From assembly GCA_000711775.1 (NCBI GenBank), contig ARYC01000526.1, positions 62,001 to 126,000 on the forward strand: a stretch of 64,000 bases of DNA, written 5' to 3'. Under the pieces are notes generated by a model. It did not search any database and had not been told where the DNA came from. It was given only the letters and a program-made list of their open reading frames with translations. Below, in pieces: positions 12,318 through 24,800 of the stretch. The stretch comes from Oxytricha trifallax. Lineage: Eukaryota > Ciliophora > Spirotrichea > Sporadotrichida > Oxytrichidae. Within the stretch, counting starts at the first letter, position 1. Each line of letters starts with the position of its first letter. The translations under genes and the position numbers were made by a program.

Positions 12318-15300
12318 ATCAATCACGTTTTGATTTTTTATTGGTAGATTTTGCTTTATTTTTATCATTTTAAAGTAATTTCTCATATTGCAAATTTGCA
12401 ACTTATTGTTCAGCATTATTAGCATTTTAACCACTTCCTATGATTTAATCCATCCAGCCTATACTTGATTCCAATTCTTTAAATTCTTGTTCTAATTCAT
12501 TCTTTTATTATAGTTCTTCTTACTTTTCCTGCTTATCAATGTTTTGCATTGATAATAATATTGAATATAAGCCAAAAAATATATAGTAACTAAATTTTGG
12601 TTAAACTATGAATATAATGATTATTCTAATTGAGAAAATAAAATTTTTTTATCAACAATTGATAGCTAATTTTAAGAATTCTTTTCATTTGTTTCTTGTT
12701 TTATTGATATTTCAGAGTCGTTCTATTTTTCTTAATTCTTGATACCTTTATAGCAAATATAAATCAGAGAGATAAAAGTGCAAAAAGGTAAGCCAAATAT
12801 TATAAACATCGCTTAAAAGTTTAAATCTCCGTTACTGTCTTTATAATTGTTATTTAAAAAAATTACATTAAAAATGTTTTCTTAAACTATAAAATTATGA
12901 GTTGAATCTTTTAAAAGCATAAGACTGAATATATTTCCATTTTATTCTTAAAGCTCACTGGACAGCATATTTTTCAATTTCTTGAATGAATTTAATTCTA
13001 TTGGTATTGATCCCTTTGCATTACTTTGTTTATACTCATGATTGATCCATTTCTATATACTTTCTATACTTGAAGCACTCATAAAATTCAGTATATTAAC
13101 TACCTTAATACATAATTATTTTTAATTTTATATATAATAGCAAGATTTTCATGATCAACTTAGTGGTTATACTCATAAAACATATCTCCTTGCAACATTT
13201 TTATTTACATATCTATACTTTTCCATATGCCAAATCTAGCTCTTATGTCTTCCTCTTTTGAGCTAATTAATTTAAAGATAAAAATATATACGGCACAAAA
13301 GCATAAGTCAAGGAATAATAAAGAAATAATTATTATTAAATTTTCAGAAAAGGCACAATTTAAACTTACATATCGACATGATAAAACTTGATATAATTTT
13401 AAGATTAATTGGAAAATTCAACTAATTTATGTTGGCTTTTGTATTGTAAAGCTAATGAATCCCAGAATAGAACAAACTTTTAGCATTTTGCTTTAGTGAA
13501 GTCACATGATTAATTTATAAAATTATATAATCAATTGATTGATCTTTAATAACTTTAATTTTAAATTCACAAAAGAAAATAATTGACTTTTAAGGGACTT
13601 AGCTATTTATTACATCGTAGTTTTGTTACCATAGTTTTTATTTATCATTGTTCGCTTAAAATTATTCTATTTCTTAATCTACTAATTCATAAATATTCTA
13701 GGAATTCAATTCTTATGAATGCATAAATGAAAACTAATTTATTAAATATATAAAAGTGAAATATTTAAAGAAAGCTATTTAAAATTATATCAATAAATTT
13801 ATAAAGATTTGTTTATATTGATTATAAAACTCTGAAGTATTACATTTGAATTTTGTAAAGAATGCTAAAATAGTAAAAAGCAAGAATATGCAATAATGTG
13901 TGTTGTATTTTCTAGAGTTTATTTTCATTTTTTTGTATATATTTAATTAATAATCTTAATTTAACTTTACTAATTGAAATATAAAGATATCTTATTTAGA
14001 AATATGTAATATAAATTATAAAAACTGGCTTAATGTAAGAGTTTTATTAAAGATTTAGGGTTTTAAAATCAATTCAATATTTTAATTGATTTCTAACACC
14101 ATATTCTAATATTTGAAATATAGTAGAGGGAGATTTTTCTGAATAGATAAATATGTAATGAATTAAATTAAATATTTATCTTTAATGGTCATAAAATAGT
14201 ATATATGGGAACTAATGAGTATTGTTTCGTTGCTATTCAAAGCAAATAAATTTCTTTTAAGGGTACATTTTAAATTAATAATTTTATAGTCATATAAAAT
14301 TATTATTAATATATTGAATATACAAAAATAATAATTGAATTTAAGTATAAAATAAATAAAAGGCTTCCCTGTTTTCTCAAACTTTTTCTTCTTCTATAAC
14401 GATATATAAAATATAACACAATAAAAATAAATCATCCCCATCATTTATAATTGCATATAAAGTGTATTAAATTATAAATTTATAATTTAATTTAACAAAA
14501 ATCAATGAAATTAGTTGAATATAAATTATTTGATGGAAAAAATATATTAAAATTAAAATCTTCAAAAAGTTCAAATTAAAAATCTCAAATACTTTAACAA
14601 AAATATTTTATATCTATGTTTTTAATTTATGCATTATTCAAATAATTTCTCATTAGAATTAAAATTAATAAAATATAAATGTTTGGAAAGCCTTTAGATG
14701 CTTTTTTTATAAAAAAATTGGCATTTTATTTATTTTCTAATTTTAATTATTATTAATTTTCTTTTATTGATTTAATCATCAATGAGTTAAAATTTGAAAA
14801 GAAGTACTTCATGAAGATATTATAAATAGCCATTTCAATCTAAAAATAAAAATTTAAATTTTATACATATTTGTTTAAATTTTAATTACTTAAATTAATA
14901 AATTCTAATAAAATAATTAGTTTTTGAATGGCCATTAAAATCAAAAATATTATTAAATTAACTCTAACTAATAATTTATTTATGTCATGATACAAGATTA
15001 TTTATATAATCTATTTTTATTTAATTTTATTTAATATAGTTTTAAGATCAACCACTCACTAGCTAATCTAATTGTGATTAAACTTTTTCTTTTACTTAAC
15101 TATAAATATTTCTAATAAAAATAAAAATATTTCCTATAAAGTAATAATTATTTACTTGGTTCAGGTTAGAACGTCTACTCATAATTAAGATTATACTTTG
15201 TTGTCAATAAAAACCTTGTTTATTATAAGATATTAATTTATTTTTATATGAATAAATAAATGAAGATCTAATGTTTGAGGGCAAAATAATAATGATGATT

Positions 15301-16660
15301 AAAGAATAATAAGAATAAAAAATGTTTTCTTGACAAAACATATTGGATGCTATTTGAAAACTTACTAATCTAAAAATAAAACTAATTTTTAGAGTTTATC
15401 TATAAAAATATTTAACATAAAATTTATTATGAAACTGAATTAAAAAAAGAAATTTTGTGAGAAATATGAATTTTAAAAATTATTAAATGATTTTTAAGAA
15501 AATATAATTCACATATTAAATTTCAAAATAAACAATTCATTTAAATGATTTAATTTTGGATTTTGAATGAAATGCTATATTTTAAATGAGTATAATAATA
15601 TTATTAAAATTAAATTATATTAATAATATATAAATATTTAGGGAGTGATAGAAAAGTTATTATATCTAAACCTCCTTCTATTAATAATTAATTCGAATTT
15701 ATTTTCATCTATAGGTTGAATTAATCTCTTTGTCTATTAGGGAAGTTTGAGATGATAATATTTATATGGTGAGAGAAGATTCCTGCCCTCCGAAGGCGAT
15801 TTCTTGCCCCCCCCCCTCCGTAAGTTTTTTGCCCTATCCATAAAATTTATAATTTTTTTCTTCAAATCTTTATCATCAATTATGTTATAGTAACTCATAT
15901 TTTAACGTCCAGTATTTTTTTATTACTATAAATTTCAAAATTTTATCAAAGGAACATATTTTATTAATTAAAATAATTAGGGCAGCATATTTGACAAAAT
16001 TTAATGAGACAATGGAAAATATAAAACCTTGAAACTAAATTAAAATGTTTTTAATATAGTTCTAAGTTATAATATAGATTTAAATGCCGGGGCAGGGGTG
16101 GGAAATTGCATAGGAGCAGGAAACTTCCCCCCACCCTATTTATATTATCATTAAATAAGAAGTTATCTAAAAAATTATTATTGATTGAATTGAGCTTAAT
16201 TAGGGAAATTATAGATAATTTAATTTAGATAATTAAATTTCATTTTAGTCAAAAAATCCAATGTTTAAAAAAGGAAAAGATAGTGCTCTATTTATTACTT
16301 AATATTATTATAGCTAGTCAAGTTAATTAAGTATTAATTAAATTTTTTGAAGTGATCTATATAAATTATTATGATAAAGTTATAATACCATTAATGATAT
16401 TATCATTTACTTCTCTTAGAAATTAAAAATGTTTTATTAAGTAATCAAAAATGTAATATATTTCAAAGTATTACCTATTAATAAATATTAAAATTGGATA
16501 TAAAATTTAGTATTTTAAATTTAAAATTTATTAAGAAATGCTCTTAAGGTTTATAATATTGCATTATCGCTATTATTTTAAAATGCCTTAAAGAGATTAT
16601 ATATTTTTCCTTACAATTTAAATTTAACAAGAAATCGAGCATAATCTACAATATAATTTC
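12318..16660 (-). CDS. Dispersed coding pieces (MDSs) of a putative membrane protein, 3' part
   Basis: Minus-strand pieces at about 12320-12560, 12640-12765, 12770-12840, 12885-13090, 13135-13265, 13420-13510, 13575-13735, 13790-13910, 13990-14140, 14195-14275, 14355-14450, 14680-14735, 14765-14845, 15040-15090, 15145-15225, 15235-15355, 15640-15775, 16235-16325 and 16535-16660. The last piece ends NKAKSTNKKSKRD then TGA at ~12318, a convincing basic C-terminus preceded by a coiled-coil-like ELEQEFKELE stretch. Hydrophobic segments such as HYCIFLLFTILAFF (~13870), MMGMIYFYCVIFYISL (~14420), SLIIIIILP (~15280) and FQAMFIIFGLPFCTFISL (~12800) suggest several membrane spans. I do not recognise the family; large multi-span membrane proteins are common in ciliates. 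The gene probably continues upstream to about 21 kb. Confidence 0.62.
15769..16138. mobile_element. Foldback/MITE-like element, family 2, copy 2
   Basis: Ends carry GATTCCTGCCCTCC...TTGCCCCCCCCCTCC (left) and GGGGCAGGGGTGGGAAATTG...GCAGGAAACTTCCCCCC (right) as imperfect inverted repeats, related to the element at 682-1053. It begins directly beside the coding piece at 15640-15775 and lies in the gap before the one at 16235-16325. Confidence 0.7.
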
Positions 16661-16886
16661 ATACAAATTTTAAAAGCTTAATTACACATTTAATAATTTA
16701 TTTTTTAATTTATAATAGAATTTATATTTAATATAAATTAAAAATCTTTATTAATTACCAATAATTAAGCACGATTAAGTTATGATTAAAATAATTAATA
16801 TAATATATACTAATTTCACAAATTAACTTTCGATGATTATATTAGAATTCATATTAATTTAAAAATAAATAAAAATATATTTTATT

Positions 16887-18289
16887 GGGGGGGTCTAAGT
16901 CGGTGCAAAAAAATTTTCAAAATCCTAAGTTGGTGCAAAATTTTTTTTCTCAAAAACATCAAAATCCCTAAGTTGGTGCATGATCAATTTTTGACAATAT
17001 TAATATATATTATCATCCTACCCCACATAAAAATTATCATTATTAACTAAAATTTATGTCTCAGCTTCTGAATCGAACTCCTTCATTAAATTTCGATCAT
17101 AGGACACTTATAATATTATTACAAAAATATTTTTTCTCTGTGACAGATATTTGTTTAAGTAAAATAAAAAAATATGGCTATGGGATCAAACACGCCCCCC
17201 CCATAATGTATATTTTTCTTTTTGTAGTCTGATAGAGTTTTTGACGCTGAGTAATAGTAGCTAATAAACTACTAGTGTGCGATCAATAGTTTTCGAGATA
17301 TGGCCCCATATAAGTTCACATTTTATATATAAAAATATAGTAAAAATTAGAAAAATATTTCCAATTTTTCATAAATATCTAATTTTTGCTTAAAATACCA
17401 ATTTAGAGGATTTAATGAAAATTTATAGAATTTATATAATTGATCAAAATAATATCATAATAAATTATTTTACAATATTGCAATAAAATTAACGTCCAAA
17501 TAATTTATTATGATATTATTTTGATAAATTATATAAATTCTATAAATTTTCAATAAATCCTCTAAATTGGTATTTTAAGCAAAAATTAGATATTTATGAA
17601 AAATTGGAAATATTTTTCTAATTTTTACTATATTTTTATATATAAAATGTGAACTTATATGGGGCCATATCTCGAAAACTATTGATCGCACACTAGTAGT
17701 TTATTAGCTACTATTACTCAGCGTCAAAAACTCTATCAGACTACAAAAAGAAAAATATACATTATGGGGGGGGGCGTGTTTGATCCCATAGCCAAATATA
17801 TTTTTTAATATCTAATTAGTCAATAAGCAACGAAATTGGGTATTAAGAACATCATAATTATTCGCTAAATTTAATGATTTCTGGCCTTAATTGAATCAAT
17901 GGTTTTCATAATAAGGCCAGAAATCATTAAATTTAGCGAATAATTATGATGTTCTTAATACTCAATTTCGTTGCTTATTGACTAATTAGATATTAAAAAA
18001 TATATTTTTATTTTACTTAAACAAATATCTGTCACAGAGAAAAAATATTTTTGTAATAATATTATAAGTGTCCTATGATCGAAATTTAATGAAGGAGTTC
18101 GATTCAGAAGCTGAGACATAAATTTTAGTTAATAATGATACTTTTTATGTGGGGTAGGATGATAAAATATATCAATAATGTCAAAAATTGATCATGCACC
18201 GACTTAGGGATTTTGATGTTTTTGAGAAAAAAAATTTTGCACCGACTTAGGATTTTGAAAATTTTTTTGCACCGACTTAGACCCCCCCC
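16887..18289. mobile_element. Large foldback element (outer palindrome)
   Basis: The left arm from GGGGGGGTCTAAGTCGGTGC pairs with the right arm ending in GCACCGACTTAGACCCCCCC. Pairing runs about 290 bp inward, continues across an AT-rich middle (17,800-17,998), and folds at ~17,885-17,915. Three copies of CTAAGTYGGTGCA stand near each end. The element is flanked by ATTTTATT at 16879-16886 and 18290-18297, a probable 8-bp target duplication, though weak in such AT-rich DNA. No transposase frame is seen, so it is non-autonomous. Confidence 0.9.
17176..17793. mobile_element. Second foldback element inserted into the outer one
   Basis: A 618-bp palindrome: GGCTATGGGATCAAACACGC plus a C-run at the left pairs with a G-run plus GCGTGTTTGATCCCATAGCC at the right. 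Arms continue through GACGCTGAGTAATAGTAGCT. It is bounded by AAATAT at 17170-17175 and 17794-17799. Removing it with one AAATAT restores the symmetry of the outer element's arms, which supports a true insertion with a 6-bp target duplication. Confidence 0.88.
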
Positions 18290-18449
18290 ATTTTATTTAA
18301 TAAACTATATGAAATTTGATGTTTTAAATTTATTAAAAGCAATTTTTTAAATTCTTATATAAATCTTTCTAAACTTAACAATCATAAATTAAAAATATTG
18401 TAATTCATTATTATTCTATATTTGTGTAATATTTATTATTGAGCGTAAA

Positions 18450-21075
18450 ATACATATTTAAATAGCTACTAGATCATGGACTAGCCTCATCTAGGAGGCA
18501 TTTTTCATAAAATACTCCCTGAATGGTATTATATTCAAAATTATTGGGCCGGAAATTTTACTCCCAATATCAAAACAAAACTCATTCTTTCCTCCTCTTT
18601 ACCAATATTGTTTAATATAAATTATTAATTTTTTTACAAATTGGAGGATTATGATTATTCAATTAATTTAAAAATTGAGTTTTGTTTATATTCATTAATT
18701 ATAATCAATTTATTTGATAAATTTAGATTTCAATAAAAATTAAGGACAATTTAAATTGTATTTAATATCATTTCATTTTTAATGAGTAAATATATGAATT
18801 AACAACAATATTGATAGTTTTGTAGATTTGATCATGATATTTTGGATTTAAGGCCTTGATTGGTATAAAGCGATTAATTATTATATTTCGTATTAGTATA
18901 ATAGAAATAGAGTATATTTAGATATTAAATAGAAATAATAATTCAATTGTTTAATTGTTCATTTTATAAATTCATAAAACTAATTTTCTGCCATTTTTTG
19001 ACAAATTATTCTTATATTATATAATTAATAAAAATCAATTTGAACATAGTTTAATTTACACAATATGATTATCACTTTAATTTATTATCACTGTTAATAA
19101 ACTTATTACTAAATAAGTTTAATTCTAAATATAAGATAATTATTTTTTATTATTATATAATATAATAAATATTTTACAATTATTTTAATTTATTTTCATC
19201 CAATAGTTTGGAATTTAGATTTATAGTAATTAATTACATATTCTCATATCTATATTATAAAAGTTAGTTACGCTGAAAAAAACTTTCTTATAGATTAAGA
19301 AAACTAATTTATATGACATTTTTTATGCTAAACGAGAAAATTGAAAATAATAAATCACGAAATAAATTCAAATAATTTATTTATAGATTGCATCAAATTA
19401 AAATAAATATTTAAGATTTAATTATAATGAATTTTCTAAAATTACTTAAATTCTCTGTTATTATTAATAGGGGAAATTGAAAATATATCATAAAAAAGAA
19501 ATAAATCTTAAAATTGAATCTTATTTTTATATCCTAAAATACTGTAATCTTTAGTTATATTTATAAACGTTAAAAAACAAGACCTTTTAATCTAGTTCGC
19601 TTTTATAGTAAGATGTTTGTTTAAAAGATAAAAATATTATAAAATTAATACTATATTGATTAGGATCTCTCAAGAAATTGTTCGAGGCTCATTTAAAAAC
19701 AATCATCACAAGAATTTTATTTGATCATACTTGACTTAACTCACTATTCCAGATCTTAATGATTTAAAATTTATATACTTAATCTCATTTAGAATTAGTT
19801 TATATTTGAAAATAAAATTAATAATTTTTTATTTTATAAAATTATCTTCCTCAACATGGATCTAGGATATTAGTTGATTATCTAATTTTTGCTCGCTGTC
19901 TTTCATAACTTTATTTTTTAATAATTTCTTTCAATAATTCATAAATTAAGTTTTTTATACTTAATCTAAGTCAATAAAAATAATAATCTGAATAAAAAAC
20001 TAGTGATTTTTTCATATTAATGCTTATAGGAGGAGTTTTAAAATATTATATAGTGCTGCCCTTTTAATTATTATTATTAATTTATATTTGCTCAAAAGAC
20101 TTCAAATTTTGATTTTATTAGCAGGAATAAGCTATCCAACTACTGTAAAAATTATTTTTTAAACAATATATTTATAAAATTTTTTAAAAACGCACTTTAA
20201 TAAAATTTTTCATGTTTTTATTTTTAGCGCGTTGTAATTTTTAAATATAAAGCTTAAAAACTAATTTTTGTAAATTCAAAACTGAAAGTTTCTTAAAAAT
20301 TATAATCAACTCCAAAAATCGTATTTGTTTTGGTATATTATATAATATAAGAGGAAGTACTGGTTAATTATTAAACTTACTTCAAGAAAAATGTTTATTT
20401 AATAGAATTGAAGTAAGGCAATATTTAGACATTACTCAAATAATACCCAGTATTATTTTTATTGAAAATATCAATAATTAAAAACTTTAAATTGGAAAAA
20501 TTACTACTAACCTGAATTTATTGCAAAAATTTAAATTAAATATAAAATATCAAAATATATTTATATAATTTAAACTCTTATTTTTCCTTAGTATTAAAAT
20601 TATAAATAATATATGCTTTTAATAAAACTCTAATTGTTAATATTTATTTCAATAAAGATTCACATTTAACTATTAATAAATAATTTGTTTTTTATATTAA
20701 ATTTTTGTTTTATAATAATCAAAATCAGCAGCACTTTGATAACAGTCTTCTTGTTACTAATTTAATATTTTTATACTAAAATTAGGACGATTAGAAAAAA
20801 TAATCTAAAAATGAAGGAAATTATAGTAATGTTAATATCTTTGATTTACTAGAATGAAATATTTAAAATTTAAAATTTCAAACATACTTAAAAATTTATT
20901 TAAAATAATATTTTAATATTAATTTAAAATTCATTAGATTTTACTAAATATTAACTTCATTGACAAATATAAAGTTATTTAATCATATTTATTAAATAAC
21001 TATCATTATACTGGTATTACGAAATAACTAGATTGAAACTTTAAAGAGCAAAATAACTTGAATACAAAAGTATTT
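18450..21075 (-). CDS. Dispersed coding pieces (MDSs), probable 5' part of the putative membrane protein
   Basis: Minus-strand pieces at about 18450-18605, 18825-18890, 19265-19345, 19560-19615, 19660-19730, 19840-19915, 20010-20060, 20080-20150, 20205-20335, 20345-20450, 20715-20765 and 21000-21075. Readings include ISGPIILNIIPFREYFMKNA (~18520), FGVDYNFQETFSFEFTKISF (~20290) and GYYLSNVQILPYFNSIKQTF (~20420). One possible N-terminus is the ATG at 19726-19728, which has an in-frame TGA just upstream; another is MKDSEQKLDNQLIS at ~19910. Pieces further upstream in the same orientation argue that neither need be the true start. The 16.9-18.3 kb foldback element separates this block from the 3' part. 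Stretches between pieces, including most of 18,890-19,265, are AT-rich with nothing else seen. Confidence 0.55.
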
Positions 21076-21119
21076 TGTATATATATAAAGCTATTTAAAA
21101 TAAATAAAAAAAATATTAA

Positions 21120-21680
21120 ACTAGAAAGTTAACCGCTAGGTGGATCCCACCTAGGACTTTCTAATAGACTTTTTATTATACTAAGGCCTACCGAGAGCAC
21201 TTAGGGGGTTGCTGTGAGCAACGCATTAGGGAGCAGTCGGTTGGGTTCAATGTGTCAGCTACACTCCTAGAGTGGGCTGGTGCCAGGTTTGAGTTCAGCT
21301 TCCTAGTTAATAGGGAGCAGGTTGAAGGTACGCTCTGTCTTCAAAAGTGAGAAGACGAAAACCAATGAAGCCATCGATAAGGATTTTTCTCCTAAACCGT
21401 GTTAAGGTTCTGAAGCTACCACAGCGAAAGGATAGAGATTACGTTTCCCAGCAGCGGTGGGACCGGCAAGGGTTTTTCTCTAGCTTCAGTCACTTTAGTT
21501 TAATTCTACGAGCTCTATTGTTCAGTTTATACTGGCAACATCTTGATTTTACGAGAAGACTAGGTGATAGCGAGACTGTTTTTTTAGGAGTGATCTACTT
21601 CATGACTGCCACGTCAACTCACTCAGATACGTCTTCGTCACGACTAAGATTTGATGGTTTGATTTTCGTATTAAGCAGTG
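21120..21680. other. GC-rich island of unknown nature
   Basis: About 550 bp with clearly higher G+C than anything around it, including the coding pieces. It contains a perfect hairpin, CTAGGTGG-ATC-CCACCTAG, near 21138-21157. The plus strand is open for 130 codons (21347-21739). The minus strand is open from ~21625 to a TGA at 21341-21343 if TAA/TAG are Gln, reading for example TKVTEAREKPLPVPPLLG. I cannot decide between a coding piece, a structural RNA and a SINE-like repeat; no tRNA, 5S, SRP or RNase P hallmark was found. The stretch 21,700-21,890 beside it is plain AT-rich DNA. Confidence 0.5.
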
Positions 21681-21889
21681 ATATGTTAAATTTATTTGAT
21701 TTTAAATCATTAAACACAAAATATATAAAAAGTATGTAATTTTTTATTATTTGTTTAATATTAATATAATATTTTAAATACTTATTAGAAAATAATTTTA
21801 ATTCTTATTATTAAAAGCTTTTTGTATAATTATACATGTTATATAATTATCTCTTAGACTTTAAAAAAAATACAATAAGACTATAAATA

Positions 21890-24800
21890 TATTTAAAAAT
21901 TGCTAATTTAGATGAAACCTCTCCTCAATTTCTTCAAATGTTTGATTGTTAAATTGTTAACATTATTCATTAACTGTACTTTAAAAGAAAAATAAAAATA
22001 ATTATTAAATTAAAAGAAATTTACTTGAACTTTTGAAAATAGTATAATATAGTTTATTTTTAATATATAGTCTTATTAAATATGACTTTTTAAGAAAAAA
22101 CATTTTGTTATAAATTAGATTAATTGTAAAAGAAAATTAAAAATGTTTTTTCATTATCTTAATCCTTCACAAATCAGATTTGATATTATTTTAAGCAGCG
22201 AATTTAAAATAAAGATCGATTTTTCTTATAAATCCAACTTAATTTTTTTATTTATTTCATAACAGTACATTTAAAATAGTCTCTGTAAAATAATTTTAAC
22301 TAAAAAAAAGATATTATTTTCCTTTTAGCTTTAAAAGATTAATAATTTTATTCTTAACTTAACGATAGATAATAATTAGTAAATATATAGCTTGTTTACC
22401 TTAAACAATTACATCACTTATATAAATAATTTTATGATAAATCTAGATCTGAGTTCAAGATATTTATATATATAATATTAATATTTGAATAAAAAATTAT
22501 ACTTTATTTCGCATCTCTCATTATTAAGCCGGCATTTTAATTATTTATTTAATTTTTATCAACTTCAACTTCCTTTTCGCTACTACCTAATGCTTCATTT
22601 TCCCACGATTCCATGGTAAATAGATTTAAATTAATGTTGAGAATATAATTCAGTTAATATTAAAAATAACATAATTGGTAACCTAAACTTAATTTTAGAG
22701 CACCTTAGATGTATTTTTAGAATAGTCCCCGAAAAAGATTCTATGTTCAGATTTGATATCCAAACTAAAATGTTATATACAATAAATTAAATAAATAGTT
22801 AAGGTTAACTTTATGCTATTTTTAACATACATTTTATTGATTAATCATAAATAAAATGAGAGATTTTTTTAATATAAATATACCATTTTAAATATCAAAA
22901 TTAATACTATAAAACTTATTTTTTTAAATATATTTAGTGAAAATATACTCATATATCATTAATTTAAAAAAAATATTTATTTGTAAAATGTAAATCCTCC
23001 TCTTGGATAAGTCTCAAGCATTTTTATTTTTGACAAAGTAATTTATAATTTTTCTAGATGGTCTGAGTCCTTCCCCTCTTATTTACTTCTCTTATAAATT
23101 TGTTAATAGTTGGTAACTTGTGCTAAGCGTTGAAAACCATTCGATTTTAATATATAAATGCAAAATACTGTAATTATTGGTATAATTGCAAACTATATAT
23201 AGTATTGGAATAATAAAGTAAGTTAAGAATTACTTTCACTAAATTAAATTTTAAATTTTAAATATATTTATTTTTTTAAAAAATCAATAATTAGAGTAAT
23301 TCCACATTCTTATGTAAATATTAAATAAAAAAGGAATGTTATCAGTCAAGTTCTAATATTTTAATACTCCTATTTTGTAAATTTAAGATCCAATTAATTA
23401 TCTTACTTTTATATAAATATATTATCTTTTATTGATACAAAACTGGTAATATAAGTATATTTATATTCGAATCTGCCGAGCCTTTCTCTCTCTGATGATT
23501 TAATTCAATTTTTTAAGCTAATATGACATATTTTTGAACATTTAGGCCATTCTAAGAGAATGTTGTTGAGAAAAATTAACTTTAATAAATAATTAAATAT
23601 GTTCTTTTTAAATAATAGTAGTTTAAATTTATATCATAAAATATGAACATATATTAAAGTTAACCTTTCTCTTTTTGAGTGACTTGCCTTCAATTATTTT
23701 TTCCACGGACTCATCGCTATAATAACTATATTATTTTTTTGACTCATTTTATTTTTACTCGCTCTAATTAATTTTGTAATGAATTTGAGGAAGATTGAAT
23801 GTAATTAACAAATCACGTATTTTTATAATAAAAATACAAACAGAGGTAGTAATATATAATATAATTTGTATATAATCAAAAAATTAATAAGACATTATTA
23901 TTAATGTTCTATTTGCGCATGAAGTTAATTAGTTGTGCCTGTAATTAGAATTTATAAAGAAATTTTTTTATAAACTTAACACCCCAAAACCCCTTTAGAA
24001 ATAAAACTAGTGCATTACCTCTTATTTTTTTCTGAATGTAGTATATGAGGCTGCGGGATGTAATAATTGTTGTTAAAATCAATTTGATGGTGAGGTTGAT
24101 GGTGGTTGTGGTAATATGGCTGGTCTGCAGATCTGCCCAAGAGTGTCTGACCAAATACAGCATTAACAAATTATTTAAGATCTTAAATAAAATATATTTA
24201 TCAAATCTTAACTTAATTCTTACCGTTACTATAAATATCTCTGTTGGCTCTGTCACTAAACAGTGGGACCGGCAATTATTAAGAGGAACTATTGTCATTA
24301 TAAAATATTTACTAAATATATTACAATTTGGATATATGAGTCTAATGTAATATTTTATTACAATTCCTAATTATTTACAACAACATGCCCCCCTTGACCT
24401 CCTGGCCTCAACTTGTCAAATTAATGATCGTATCCCAAAATACCTGTGTTAGATGATGATTAGTAGGGTGTATTTGAATAAACCACAAATTACTACTAAC
24501 TGTGTGGGTTATTGCTATTTATCATGATTTTATTCGTACTATTGGTGTTATTGTCTATATTCAAGATAAAACATAATAAAATTTGAATAAGGCTATATAA
24601 TATTTAATAAGAATTTATTTAATATTAAAATTTATAAGAACTTTTACAATTAGATTATAAAATGGGATCTATCATATTTTGCTAAATTTAATAAAATTAT
24701 AACCAAGTTGTATTTCAAATTTTTAGTTTTCAGATATATTTAAAATATTTTATTGTGAAATTTAATTTAAATTTAACCGATTAGAAGGTGGCAGTATGGG

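Noticed and set aside
21347..21739. 130-codon plus-strand open frame in the GC-rich island
   Set aside because: It uses no TAA/TAG codons, extends into AT-rich DNA without change, and resembles no family; GC-rich DNA gives long frames by chance. Left undecided within the island entry.
4705..23993. C4A4C4 tracts at 4705 and 23982 as internal telomeres or chromosome ends
   Set aside because: Both lie inside open, coding-like minus-strand frames, the second with the frame continuing on both sides, so a chromosome end is unlikely. Only the copy at 52,201 is well placed.
24045..24350. 101-residue plus-strand frame and 117-residue minus-strand frame
   Set aside because: Both cross coding/IES borders; the supported reading is a different minus-strand frame (NHHQPHHQIDF; SSSQQLPVPLF) with a solved pointer.
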